Assembly: GCF_006152065.1 (NCBI RefSeq)
Contig: NZ_VDFW01000007.1
Coordinates: forward strand, 62,001 to 126,000
DNA length: 64,000 nt
Reading direction: 5' to 3'
Source: Amycolatopsis alkalitolerans
GTDB lineage: Bacteria > Actinomycetota > Actinomycetes > Mycobacteriales > Pseudonocardiaceae
The stretch's first letter is position 1. Each line of letters begins with the position of its first letter. The notes beneath the pieces were generated by a model, which was not told where the DNA came from, ran no database searches, and was given only the letters and a program-made list of their open reading frames with translations. The position numbers were made by a program, and so were the translations under genes. Shown piece by piece: positions 8,596-16,835 of this stretch.

Positions 8596-8605
8596 CGTCG
8601 CGCCC

Positions 8606-9418
8606 TCAGCGCTCGACTCGCCCGACCCCGCCCGCGATGATCGCGCTCGCCTCGTCTTCGTCGTCGTGCTGGTGGTCGGGATCGTCGGGATGCCAGTCGG
8701 TCACCGGGCAGACGCCGGGCGGAACCAGCACGGTCCCGCCGAAGAAACGCTCGATTTCCTCGATGGGGCGCGGGTAACCGTTCTCGCTGACGGTCTTGTT
8801 GTAGACCTGGGCGGCCTCGGTCTGGAGCTCACGCACCCGTGAACTCGGCGCGCTCCTGCCGTGGCTGATGGCGAGATGGCTGCCCGGCGCGAGCCGGTCC
8901 ACGTAGCCGCGGACGAGCCGAGCGGTCTGCTCGGTGTCCGGGAGGAAGTGCAGCACCGCGATCATCAGCAGCCCGACCGGCTCGCCGAAGTCGAGCAGCC
9001 GCCCCACCTGAGGATGCGCGAAGATCTCGCCGGGCTCGCGCAGGTCGCCGAGCACGCAGGTGACGTCCGGATCGTCCGCGAGGATCGACGTGCTCACGTC
9101 CACGGTGTCCGGCTCGTAGTCGACGTACACCACGCGCGCGCCGGGCGCGACCTCGTGGACGTTGCCGGAGCTGGGATATCCCGACCCCAGATCGAGGAAC
9201 TGCCGGACGCCCTGGCCCGCGAGGTACCGCACGGCCCGCTGCAGGAACTGCCGGTTGTACCGCATGGTGCGGGACGCCAGCGGGAACGCGCGCTGGCTGG
9301 CGATCGCCGCCTCGGCGTCGACCTGCTGGCTGTACTTCCCGCCGAGGAACCATTCGTAGACACCGGCCGCGGTCGCCCGCGTTCGGACCGGGCGGGGACC
9401 TTCGTTGGTGGTGGACAT
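8606..9418 (-). CDS. SAM-dependent methyltransferase, PF04672 (DUF574) type
   Basis: 270-aa member of the S-adenosylmethionine methyltransferase family common in actinomycetes (Methyltransf_19, formerly DUF574). The Rossmann SAM-binding motif FLDLGSGYPSSGNVHE is near residues 72-88, followed by VVYVDYEPDTV, whose acidic residue would bind the SAM ribose. The N-terminal segment AGVYEWFLGGKYSQQVD is a family hallmark. Substrates of this family are largely unknown. The gene is convergent with the MFS gene (10-bp gap) and lies 13 bp downstream of the truncated AraC gene, so it may have belonged to that regulator's transcript. Confidence 0.88.
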   Translation of the reverse strand: MSTTNEGPRPVRTRATAAGVYEWFLGGKYSQQVDAEAAIASQRAFPLASRTMRYNRQFLQRAVRYLAGQGVRQFLDLGSGYPSSGNVHEVAPGARVVYVDYEPDTVDVSTSILADDPDVTCVLGDLREPGEIFAHPQVGRLLDFGEPVGLLMIAVLHFLPDTEQTARLVRGYVDRLAPGSHLAISHGRSAPSSRVRELQTEAAQVYNKTVSENGYPRPIEEIERFFGGTVLVPPGVCPVTDWHPDDPDHQHDDEDEASAIIAGGVGRVER

Positions 9419-9431
9419 CCGCGGCCACCTT

Positions 9432-10099
9432 TCACTGGGGGATGCGCGGTTTCATCATGGCACCCGGTTCGGCGCCGCGAGCGGTCACCGGATGATTCTC
9501 GCGTGCGCGCCGGTACCGCTGCGGGCTCAGGCCGTACTCGCGTTTGAACGCGGTGCTGAGCGCGAACGCGCTGCCGTACCCGACCTGGTGCGCGATGGCG
9601 CCGACCGTCGCATCGGGACGCTGGCGGAGCAGGTCCGCCGCGAGCGCGAGCCGCCATCCGGCGAGGAACGCCATCGGCGGCTGACCGATCGCGGTCGCGA
9701 AGCGCCGCGCGAGCGTCGCGCGGGAGACCCCGGTCCGTGAGGCGAGGGAGGTGACCGTCCACGGCTCCGCCGGGGCGCTCTGCAGCAACCGCAACGCCCG
9801 GCCCGCCACCGGATCGTGATGCGCCCGGTACCACGCGGGCGCGTCGCCCTCGCGGCGGGCGAACCACGTGCGCAGCACCGAGATGAGCAAGAGGTCGAGC
9901 AACCGGTCGAGCATCGGCTCCTGGCCGGGCTCGTCGCGGCCGATCTCGTCGGCCAGCAGGCCGACCAGTGGGCTGTTCCAGTCCTCGTCGCGCAGCACCA
10001 GTACCGGGGGCAGCGCTTCGAGCAGCCGGCGGCTGATCTCGCCCGGCATCGGGTACGTGCCGGTCAGCAGCACGGTCGGGCCGTCGGGCGCGTCGCCCC
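9432..10099 (-). pseudogene. AraC-family regulator lacking its N-terminal half
   Basis: The C-terminal DNA-binding half of a cupin-type AraC regulator is intact: two helix-turn-helix motifs (VTSLASRTGVSRATLARRF and VGAIAHQVGYGSAFALSTAFKREYG split between them) ending near residue 200. The sensor part begins only at a late strand (GDAPDGPTVLLTGTY); roughly 90-100 residues of the usual N-terminal cupin are missing. Homology stops at about 10099, exactly where a DUF1772 fragment starts on the other strand. A GTG at 10073 could still start a 213-aa protein, but no good ribosome site is visible there. The gene is probably dead. Confidence 0.7.
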
Positions 10100-10285
10100 A
10101 CGTTCGTGACGATGAGCCTCAACGTGCCGCTCAACAACGCGCTCGACGCGGGTGGCGCGGATTTCGCCGCCGTCCGCGCGCGGTTCGAGACCGCGTGGGT
10201 GCGGTGGAACAACGTCCGCACGGTGCTTTCGCTCGCGGGGTTCGGGTGCCTCGTGTGGTCGCTGGTCGTGCACGTGCGGAGTTGA
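10100..10285 (+). pseudogene. C-terminal fragment of a DUF1772 (anthrone oxygenase-like) membrane protein
   Basis: Translating 10100-10285 gives the end of a DUF1772 protein: MSLNVPLNNALDA, then FETAWVRWNNVRTVLSLAG and a last membrane helix, then a stop. Full family members have about 150-170 residues and four helices; only the last 60 or so remain. There is no start codon with a ribosome site. The fragment begins where the truncated AraC gene ends, so one deletion removed the 5' ends of two divergent genes and their shared promoter. Confidence 0.7.
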
Positions 10286-10328
10286 CACCGGGATCCATTC
10301 ATCTATTGTGCTAGTTACCTAGATGAAT
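10282..10328 (+). promoter_or_regulatory. Promoter and operator of the GntR/ABC operon
   Basis: A consensus -35 box TTGACA (10282-10287) and a -10-like TATTGT (10304-10309) are separated by 16 bp. A perfect 9-bp inverted repeat, ATTCATCTA (10297-10305) and TAGATGAAT (10320-10328), spans the -10 box and the probable transcription start. This is a likely autoregulatory site for the GntR protein encoded next. The -35 overlaps the stop of the DUF1772 fragment. Confidence 0.7.
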
Positions 10329-10338
10329 GGAGGACTCG

Positions 10339-10731
10339 GTGATCGAGTTCCATCTCGACACGCGGTCGGGCGTATCGCCGTACCTGCAGCTCGTCCGCCA
10401 GGTGCGCCAGGCGCTGCGGCTGGGGGTGCTGCGCGAGGGAGATCAGCTCCCGACGGTCAAGGAGGTGGTCGCGCGCGTCGCGATCAACCCGAACACGGTG
10501 CTGAAGGCCTACCGAGAGCTCGAGCACGAGGGCCTGGTCGCCGCCCGGCCCGGAGTCGGCACGTTCGTGACGCGGACGTTGAGCGACGCCTCGCTCGCCG
10601 CGCACGGCCCGCTGCGCCACGAGTTGCGCCGGTGGCTGGCCAAGGCGCGCCGCGCCGGGCTCGACGACGAAAGCATCGAAGCCCTCTTCCTGACGACCTT
10701 TCGGGCCGGCGCCCAGGAGGACATAGCATGA
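10339..10731 (+). CDS. GntR-family regulator, YtrA type
   Basis: 130-aa GntR regulator of the short YtrA subfamily: an N-terminal winged helix (about residues 10-75; PTVKEVVARVAINPNTVLKAYRELE) followed by only a small helical dimerisation tail. Such proteins typically repress a co-transcribed ABC exporter. The GTG at 10339 follows GGAGG (10329-10333) by 5 bp and is preferred to the ATG at 10327, which overlaps that site. Its stop overlaps the ABC ATPase start by 4 bp. Confidence 0.88.
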   Translation: MIEFHLDTRSGVSPYLQLVRQVRQALRLGVLREGDQLPTVKEVVARVAINPNTVLKAYRELEHEGLVAARPGVGTFVTRTLSDASLAAHGPLRHELRRWLAKARRAGLDDESIEALFLTTFRAGAQEDIA

Positions 10732-11600
10732 CGAGTGCACTCGAAACCCAGGCGCTGGGCAAGCGGTACGGCCGCCACTGGGCGCTGTCCGGCTGCACGC
10801 TGGACATCCCGGCCGGGCGCGTCGCCGGGCTCGTCGGGCCGAACGGGGCCGGCAAGTCGACCCTGCTCAACCTCGCCGCGGGCCAGCTGTCGCCCACCGA
10901 GGGCAGCCTGCAGGTGCTCGGCGAGCGCCCGGCTCCCGGCTCGGCGAAGATCGGCTTCGTCGCCCAGGACACCCCGACCTACGGCGGGCTGACCGTCGGC
11001 GAGCACCTGCGGCTCGGCGCCAGGCTCAACCCGCGATGGGACGCCGCCGCCGCGCGGGCGCGGATCGAACGGCTCGGCCTGGACCCCGGTCAGCGGGCGG
11101 GAAGGCTGTCCGGCGGCCAGCGCGCTCAACTGGCGCTGACCCTCGGCATCGGCAAGCGGCCCGAGCTGCTGCTGCTCGACGAACCGGTCGCCGCCGTGGA
11201 TCCCTTGGCGCGCAGGGAGTTCCTGCAGGGACTGATGGAGGCGGCCGCCGAATACGAGCTGAGCGTCGTACTGTCCTCGCATCTGGTGACCGACCTGGAA
11301 CGCATCTGCGACTACCTCGTCGTGCTCGTCGACTCGCGTGTGCGGATCGCCGGGGACGTCGACGACCTGCTCGCCACCCATCGCCTGCTCACCGGGCCGC
11401 GCCGCGATCCGGACGCGTTGCCAGCCGGCCAGCAGGTCGTGTCCGCGAGCCACACCGACCGGCAGAGCACGCTGCTCGTCCGCACCGGAGAACCCATCCT
11501 TGATCCACAGTGGACGGTCGAGCCGGTCGGGCTGGAGGACCTCGTCCTCGCCTACATGAGCGCACCGCCCGCCCGTCCCGCGCTGGAGGTCCTGAAATGA
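10728..11600 (+). CDS. ABC transporter ATP-binding protein
   Basis: 290-aa ATPase subunit: Walker A GPNGAGKST near residues 39-47, the signature LSGGQRAQLAL, Walker B LLLLDEPVAAVD and the H-loop LSSHLV. This order is typical of exporter ATPases with a separate permease. The C-terminal extension after about residue 215 probably regulates or couples to the permease. It overlaps both neighbours by 4 bp in a three-gene GntR-ATPase-permease operon, a common actinobacterial and Bacillus (ytr-like) cell-envelope or antibiotic-response unit. The exported substrate is not known. Confidence 0.9.
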   Translation: MTSALETQALGKRYGRHWALSGCTLDIPAGRVAGLVGPNGAGKSTLLNLAAGQLSPTEGSLQVLGERPAPGSAKIGFVAQDTPTYGGLTVGEHLRLGARLNPRWDAAAARARIERLGLDPGQRAGRLSGGQRAQLALTLGIGKRPELLLLDEPVAAVDPLARREFLQGLMEAAAEYELSVVLSSHLVTDLERICDYLVVLVDSRVRIAGDVDDLLATHRLLTGPRRDPDALPAGQQVVSASHTDRQSTLLVRTGEPILDPQWTVEPVGLEDLVLAYMSAPPARPALEVLK

Positions 11601-12622
11601 TCTGGCTGACCTGGCGCCAGTTCCGCCTGCAGGCATTCGTCGTGTTCGGGGGCGTCGCCGCGCTGGTGGCCGCCCTCGCGATCACCGGGCCCGGCCTGGC
11701 GGAGCTGTACCACTCGGGTCTGGCCGCGTGCCAGGCGCACGGTAGCTGCTCGGCGTTCACCACCGAGTTCTGGCGCGGCCATCAGGGCGTCTTCTTCGGG
11801 CTCGCGATCGTCACGATGGTGGTACCGGGCCTGCTCGGGCTGTTCTGGGGCGCGCCCCTCATCGCGCGCGAACTGGAAACCGGGACGCACCGGCTGGTGT
11901 GGAACCAGAGCGTGACCCGGACCCGCTGGCTCGCGGTCAAACTCGGGCTCGCCGGGCTTTCCGCGATGATCGCCGCCGGGATCGTCAGTGCCGCCGTGAC
12001 CTGGTGGTCCGATCCGATCCAGCAGACCAGCGCCGAGTCCCCGAGACTTTCCCCGGTGCTGTTCGCCGCGCGGGACCTCACGCCCGTCGGGTACGCCGCG
12101 TTCGCCTTCGCGCTCGGAGCGGTGACCGGGATGCTGGTGCGGCGCACGATTCCCGCGATGGCCGTGACACTCGCCGTGTTCGTCGGCATCCAGCTCGCGA
12201 TGCCGTTGTGGATCCGGCCGCATCTGATGCCGCCGGTGCAGACCACCGTGGACATCACGGCGGAGAACCTGCACGGTATCGGCGGCGGCCCGGCCGGCAT
12301 GACGAGCCTGGACGTGGCCACCGATCAGGCGGGCGCGTGGATCCTGTCCAGCGTGACGGTCGACCGCTCGGGGCAGGTGGTGCGGACGCTGCCCTCGTGG
12401 ATCGACGACTGCATGGGACCGCCGCGGCAGGAGTCCGGAGTCGCCCAGGCACAGCGGGCCTGCTTCTCCCGGCTCGCCGATTCCGGCTACCGGCAGCGGA
12501 TCAGCTACCAGCCCGACAGCCGTTTCTGGCTCTTCCAGTGGCTCGAGACGGGGGTGTTCCTGGTGCTCACCGCCGGACTGTGCGGGTTCGGGTTCTGGTG
12601 GATCCGCCGGCGGTTGTCGTGA
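11597..12622 (+). CDS. ABC transporter permease (exporter type)
   Basis: 341-aa membrane protein with about six helices: one near the N-terminus (FVVFGGVAALVAALAITG), three between about residues 70 and 200, and one at the C-terminus (VFLVLTAGLCGFGFWWI). A large extracellular segment lies between helices 5 and 6 (about residues 210-315) and contains several cysteines. The N-terminal MIWLTWRQFRLQA is typical of actinobacterial ABC-2-like permeases. Translationally coupled to the ATPase by a 4-bp overlap. It is the last gene of the operon and is followed by a strong hairpin. Confidence 0.82.
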   Translation: MIWLTWRQFRLQAFVVFGGVAALVAALAITGPGLAELYHSGLAACQAHGSCSAFTTEFWRGHQGVFFGLAIVTMVVPGLLGLFWGAPLIARELETGTHRLVWNQSVTRTRWLAVKLGLAGLSAMIAAGIVSAAVTWWSDPIQQTSAESPRLSPVLFAARDLTPVGYAAFAFALGAVTGMLVRRTIPAMAVTLAVFVGIQLAMPLWIRPHLMPPVQTTVDITAENLHGIGGGPAGMTSLDVATDQAGAWILSSVTVDRSGQVVRTLPSWIDDCMGPPRQESGVAQAQRACFSRLADSGYRQRISYQPDSRFWLFQWLETGVFLVLTAGLCGFGFWWIRRRLS

Positions 12623-12626
12623 CGCA

Positions 12627-12658
12627 CCGCCCTGGCCCCCGCGCCGGGGCCAGGGCGG
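12627..12658. terminator. Bidirectional hairpin terminator
   Basis: The perfect 13-bp arms CCGCCCTGGCCCC (12627-12639) and GGGGCCAGGGCGG (12646-12658) have a 6-bp loop. It lies between the convergent ABC permease and decarboxylase genes. There is no T-run on either side, as is common in high-GC actinomycetes. Confidence 0.75.
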
Positions 12659-12667
12659 CGGGGCGGG

Positions 12668-13741
12668 TCACGAACCGGTGAGCGCCGCCTCGTCCAGGCC
12701 GAACACCTCAATCGCGTTGTCCTGGTAGAACTGCTTGAGCTCCGCGGGGGTCAACGGCAGCGCGTCCTGCATGCGGACCTCGTCGGGGACGTACTCGTAG
12801 GGGTAGTCCATCGCGTACATCACGCGGTCCGCGCCGACCACTTCACGGGCGTACATGATGGTCGGTGCCCACGGCATCCCGCTCGTGGTCAGCCAGATGT
12901 TGCGCCGGAAGTACTCGCTGATCTTCAGCTCCAGCGGCTTGATCGCCTCGTACCGCTTCGCCTTCACCTGCCCGGCGTGCATGTAGTCGAGGCGGTACAG
13001 CCAGTACGGCAGCGCCTCGCCCAGATGCCCGACCACGAGCTTGAGCCGCGGGAACCGGTCGAACACCCCGGCGGTGATCATCCGCAGCAGGTGCATCGCG
13101 GTCTCCACGCCGAAGCCGAAGATCGCCCCGTCGAGGCCCGCCTCGTAGAGCGGTTTGATCATGTCGTTGTTCGGCGTGTTCGGGTGCAGGTACACCGGCA
13201 CGCCGAGGGATTCCGCCGCTTCCAGGATCGGGAAGAACCGCGGCTCGTCGAGGTAGTGGCCCCTGATATGCGAGTTGCAGATCAAACCCTTGAGCCCCAG
13301 GGACGACACCGCGCGTTCGAGCTCCTTCACCGCGGCCGGGACATCGCCGAACCCGACGGCCGCCAGGCCGGAGAACCGGGACGGGTACGTGCGGGAGGCC
13401 TCGGCGATCCGGTCGTTGGTGATGGCGGCGATCTCGCGCGCTTCGTCGTCGCCGAGCACCTGCGTGCCGGGCGAGGTCAGCGCCAGCACCGCGTGGTCGA
13501 TCCCCGCCGCGTCCATTTCGGACAAGCGTTTCTCGCCCGCGTCCTGCAGGCGATCGCGGACGAAGCGCGGGCGCTCGGCGTCGCTGGTCAGGTAGTGGCC
13601 CATCAGGCTCGAGAAACCGATGTCTTCGGTGGTCTCCAGTGCCGTGACGAACGCCTCGATCAGCTCGGGCGGGGCGTAGGCCTCCTCAGTGGCGATCCGC
13701 AGATAGCCGGCCTGGCCGCCCGTCGTCAAGGGTTCCGTCAT
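12668..13741 (-). CDS. LigW-like aromatic acid decarboxylase (amidohydrolase 2 family)
   Basis: 357-aa protein of the ACMSD-type amidohydrolase branch. The N-terminal TGGQAGYLRIATEEAY and the blocks GLDGAIFGFGVET, GEALPYWLYRLDYMH and DRVMYAMDYPYEY match my memory of 5-carboxyvanillate decarboxylase (LigW) along the whole length. These are metal-dependent, non-oxidative decarboxylases of phenolic acids. The ATG at 13741 has AAAGGA 6 bp upstream and lies 56 bp inside the transporter gene, so the two are co-translated. With an AAHS transporter and an IclR regulator next door, it probably acts on an imported lignin-type aromatic acid. The true substrate could also be another hydroxybenzoate. Confidence 0.82.
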   Translation of the reverse strand: MTEPLTTGGQAGYLRIATEEAYAPPELIEAFVTALETTEDIGFSSLMGHYLTSDAERPRFVRDRLQDAGEKRLSEMDAAGIDHAVLALTSPGTQVLGDDEAREIAAITNDRIAEASRTYPSRFSGLAAVGFGDVPAAVKELERAVSSLGLKGLICNSHIRGHYLDEPRFFPILEAAESLGVPVYLHPNTPNNDMIKPLYEAGLDGAIFGFGVETAMHLLRMITAGVFDRFPRLKLVVGHLGEALPYWLYRLDYMHAGQVKAKRYEAIKPLELKISEYFRRNIWLTTSGMPWAPTIMYAREVVGADRVMYAMDYPYEYVPDEVRMQDALPLTPAELKQFYQDNAIEVFGLDEAALTGS

Positions 13742-15089
13742 ACTCGTCCTTTCTGTCCATAGTGGAAATTCCGCGGCGGAAGGAGACCAGCGCCACGGCG
13801 GTGATCGCCGCGACGCTCGTCGCCACCACCATCACCACGAACACCACCGAGGTCGCGCCGTGGGTCCAGTCGAGTAGCCAGCCGATGAGATACGGGCCGA
13901 GGATGCCGCCGACGCGGCCGACGCCGAACATCATCCCGGTGCCCGTACTGCGCAGGTGTGCCGGATAGGTCTGCGCGGACAGGGTGTCCAAAACGGACTG
14001 CCCGCCGATGATGCCGAACCCGGCGAACCCGGTGAAGACGAGCTGGACGGCCGCGCCGGTGCTCACCCCGACGACCACGACCGCGACGGCCGCGACGATC
14101 ATCAGCACGACCAGGCCCCGTGCGAGATCGCCGCGGCGGCGGTCGCAGACGAAGGCCACGGCGACCCCGCCGACGATCCCCGCCAGCTGCATGATCGCCA
14201 GGAACGAGAACGAGGCGGCGAACCCGTTCCCGCGGCTTTCCATCACCGACGGCAGCCAGCCCGACAGTCCGTAGATGCAGAACAGGATCATGAACGCGCA
14301 CACCCACAGCGCGATGCTCGTGCGCCGGTACCGTGACCCCACCACGGTCCCGATCATCTCCGCCGTCGACGCGCGTTCGCGCGGCCGCACGAACCGTTCG
14401 CCGGTGTAGCTCCGGGTGGGGTTGATCTTCCCGAGCGTCCTCGCGACGTCGTCGTGGCGCTCGCGCATCACCTGGTACTGAACGGATTCCGGTAGCAGCG
14501 GGAACAGGAGCGCGCCCAGCAGGAGCGGTGCCGCGCCGATCCAGTACAGCGAATGCCAGCCCCAGTGCGGGGTCACGTAGATGCCCACCAGCGCGGCGAA
14601 GAGGCCGCCGAGGCTGAGCCCGCCCACGGCGAACGCGACGACGCGGTTCGCCGAGCGCGCCGGGGCGAACTCGTTGATGTACGCGGTGCCCAGCGGCATG
14701 ATCACGCCGAGGAAGATCCCGGTGAGAAAGCGCAACAGGATGAACGGCCCGAAGGCGTTCGCCAGGCTCGCCGTGAGCAGGCTCAGGAAGCCCGAGCCGA
14801 ACAGGGCGCCGAGCAGCACCGGGCGGCGGCCGATGCGGTCGGCGACCGGACCGTGCGCCAGCGCGCCGATGAGGAAGCCGATCAGCCCGGAGGAGACCAT
14901 GAGCCCGGTCGAGGCATGGCTGAGGCCCCACGGTTTCACGGTGTAGTGGATCACGTACGCGGCGTTGAGCGTGTCGTATCCGTCGAAGATCATCGCGAGC
15001 ATGATGCTCACCACGAGGATCAGGTGGAAGCCGCCGAAGCGGGCGGTCCGCAGTTCTTCGATCGCGTCGATCGGCTGGGGTCGTGACAC
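13686..15089 (-). CDS. MFS aromatic acid:H+ symporter (AAHS family)
   Basis: 467-aa, 12-helix transporter. The first helix ends in the AAHS hallmark FDGYD (LAMIFDGYDTLNAAY), and loop 2-3 has GPVADRIGRRPVLLG. AAHS proteins such as PcaK import benzoate-type acids with protons. The GTG at 15089 has AGGAGA 6 bp upstream. The 3' end runs 56 bp into the decarboxylase gene in another frame, an unusually long overlap. It leads a two-gene operon divergent from the IclR gene; import followed by decarboxylation is the likely sequence of events. Confidence 0.88.
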   Translation of the reverse strand: MSRPQPIDAIEELRTARFGGFHLILVVSIMLAMIFDGYDTLNAAYVIHYTVKPWGLSHASTGLMVSSGLIGFLIGALAHGPVADRIGRRPVLLGALFGSGFLSLLTASLANAFGPFILLRFLTGIFLGVIMPLGTAYINEFAPARSANRVVAFAVGGLSLGGLFAALVGIYVTPHWGWHSLYWIGAAPLLLGALLFPLLPESVQYQVMRERHDDVARTLGKINPTRSYTGERFVRPRERASTAEMIGTVVGSRYRRTSIALWVCAFMILFCIYGLSGWLPSVMESRGNGFAASFSFLAIMQLAGIVGGVAVAFVCDRRRGDLARGLVVLMIVAAVAVVVVGVSTGAAVQLVFTGFAGFGIIGGQSVLDTLSAQTYPAHLRSTGTGMMFGVGRVGGILGPYLIGWLLDWTHGATSVVFVVMVVATSVAAITAVALVSFRRGISTMDRKDEYDGTLDDGRPGRLSADRH

Positions 15090-15137
15090 CGTCGTCTCCT
15101 GCCTCTGTCGAAGGCCTGGATCCGAGCGAATCACGGG

Positions 15138-15186
15138 TTTTGCCAGAGCGGAAGATTTGCACGGTACATTTCCGCTATGGCGAAAT
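15138..15186. promoter_or_regulatory. Paired IclR-type operator sites
   Basis: Two oppositely oriented copies of one motif lie in the divergent promoter region: TTTTGCCAGAGCGGAAGA (15138-15155) and the reverse complement of ATTTCCGCTATGGCGAAAT (15168-15186), agreeing at about 14 of 17 positions. Each copy is itself a loose palindrome (TTCCGC-N3-GGCGAA type). The second covers the ATG of the IclR gene, consistent with autorepression. Confidence 0.6.
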
Positions 15187-15947
15187 CGCGCCCGGGGCTC
15201 AGTTCGGTGGACAACGCGCTCCAGCTCGTCCGGTTGCTGGCCCAGCACCGCGCGCTGCGCCTGTCGGAGGTTTCGGACCTGCTCGGGGTCGCGCCCTCGA
15301 CCGCGCACCGGTTGCTGAACTCCCTGCGCGCACAGGGTTTCGCGGAGCAGGAGACGCGCAACGGGCCGTACCGTCCCGGTCCGGTGCTGCGTGAGGTGGG
15401 GCTGGCCAGTGCCGGGATGGATGTGCGGCAGGTCGTGCGGCCGGCGCTCGAACGGCTCTCGGCGCGCACCGGCGAGACGGTGAGCCTCGGCGTGCTGGAA
15501 GGGCGGAACATCCGGTTCGTGGACGGGATCGAGGGCACCCAGACGGTCCGGGTCGGCAACCGGACCGGGGTGCTGATTCCCGCGCACTGTACGGCGGCGG
15601 GCAAGGCGATCATGGCCGTATTGTCCGAAGTGGAGTTCGAACGCCGGTTCGCCGGGCGCGGCCTGGAGCGCCGCACCCCCGAGTCGATCTCGGCCTGGCC
15701 GGAGCTGACCCGCGAACTGACCGCGATCCGCAAGGCGGGCTTCGCGATGAACGTCGAGGAGGGCGAGAAGGGCGTCAGCGCGGTCGGCGCCGCGGTGTGC
15801 GACGTGGTGGGCGCGCCGGTCGCCTCGATCAACGTGGTGCTGCCGTCGACCCGGATGCCGACGAAACGGGTCGGCCGCGAGCTCGCCGGCATGGTCCTCG
15901 ACGCGGTCGCGGACGCGTCGGCGGCGCTTCGGGAGATCACGCGCTGA
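15177..15947 (+). CDS. IclR-family transcriptional regulator
   Basis: 256-aa IclR protein: winged helix at about residues 8-70 (LSEVSDLLGVAPSTAHRLLNSL) and an effector-binding domain after about residue 80, ending near IVR-type helices. Divergent from the AAHS transporter/decarboxylase operon, which it very likely controls through the paired sites at 15138-15186. No Shine-Dalgarno sequence precedes the ATG at 15177, and an operator overlaps it, so the transcript may be leaderless or nearly so (inference). Confidence 0.86.
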   Translation: MAKSRPGLSSVDNALQLVRLLAQHRALRLSEVSDLLGVAPSTAHRLLNSLRAQGFAEQETRNGPYRPGPVLREVGLASAGMDVRQVVRPALERLSARTGETVSLGVLEGRNIRFVDGIEGTQTVRVGNRTGVLIPAHCTAAGKAIMAVLSEVEFERRFAGRGLERRTPESISAWPELTRELTAIRKAGFAMNVEEGEKGVSAVGAAVCDVVGAPVASINVVLPSTRMPTKRVGRELAGMVLDAVADASAALREITR

Positions 15948-15995
15948 GCGCCGGCCGAGCGGCTCCACTTCGGACCGCATGTCATCATCGGGCCC

Positions 15996-16835
15996 ATGCG
16001 CGACGCCCGAGAGCCGGAGCTCAACAGCGGAATCCTGCCCGGCAATGTGCACGCGGACGACTGGATCATGCTCGTGCTCGCGGTGATCTCCGTGGGCCTG
16101 CCCGCGTACCTGATGCTGAGCCCGACCCCGCATGAAGCCGCGATGTGGTTCTTCTACACCGACGCGGGCGTCTGCGTGGCGTTCCTCGGGGACTTCCTGT
16201 GGAGATGGCGCCGGCACGGCTGGCGGAAGCGCTTTCTCGCACGCAACTGGTACGAGCTGTTCGCGATGGTCCCCGTCGCGCATCCGGTGCTGCTCGGCGG
16301 GCACCGGTTCGTCGTCGTGGTGCTGCTGCTCGTGCGGATCGGCCGGGCCGTCGACCGCGCGCTGGGGGAGCAGTTCACCTACCGCCTCGTCGACAAGCTG
16401 TCCGACCCGATCGTGCGCGCGGTCAAGAAGCCGGTGACCATCGCGGTCCTCGACGAGGTGGTCAAGGTCCTGGAGACCGGCAACTACCCGGAGAACCTCG
16501 CGCGCTCGCTCGACGCGCACCGTGAGGAGCTGCGCGCGATCATCACCGAGAAGGTGTCGCAGGACCGGCAGCTCGGGCGGCTGCGGCGGGTGCCGTTCCA
16601 CGGCGAGATGGTGCGCGGCGTCGTGGACACGTCGTTCCGGGTCGTGCTGGAGGTGCTGCTGGATCCGCGTATCGACGAGTTCTTCTCGACCGTCGTCCGC
16701 GAGAACAGGGAACAGATCCGGCGCGCGGTGGAGCTGGGGCTGAACGAGCTGGAGGAGAGCGAGCTGGAGGAGCGGCTTCGCGTGCGGACCCAGCGTTCGG
16801 CCGTCAAGGAGTTCGACCGGCGCCATCGCCGGTGA
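15996..16835 (+). CDS. Ion-transporter-like membrane protein (voltage-sensor-like N-terminus)
   Basis: 279-aa protein. The N-terminal 120 residues hold about four membrane helices laid out like a voltage-sensor domain: DDWIMLVLAVISVGLP, FFYTDAGVCVAFLGDFLWRW, a short helix near YELFAMVPV, and VVVVLLLVRIGRAVDR with spaced arginines. No pore loop or selectivity filter follows. The C-terminal 150 residues are soluble and helical, rich in charged residues (NELEESELEERLRVR). It resembles proteins annotated as ion transporters in actinomycetes; a channel function is not proven. It overlaps the convergent anti-sigma-type gene by 32 bp. Confidence 0.6.
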   Translation: MRDAREPELNSGILPGNVHADDWIMLVLAVISVGLPAYLMLSPTPHEAAMWFFYTDAGVCVAFLGDFLWRWRRHGWRKRFLARNWYELFAMVPVAHPVLLGGHRFVVVVLLLVRIGRAVDRALGEQFTYRLVDKLSDPIVRAVKKPVTIAVLDEVVKVLETGNYPENLARSLDAHREELRAIITEKVSQDRQLGRLRRVPFHGEMVRGVVDTSFRVVLEVLLDPRIDEFFSTVVRENREQIRRAVELGLNELEESELEERLRVRTQRSAVKEFDRRHRR

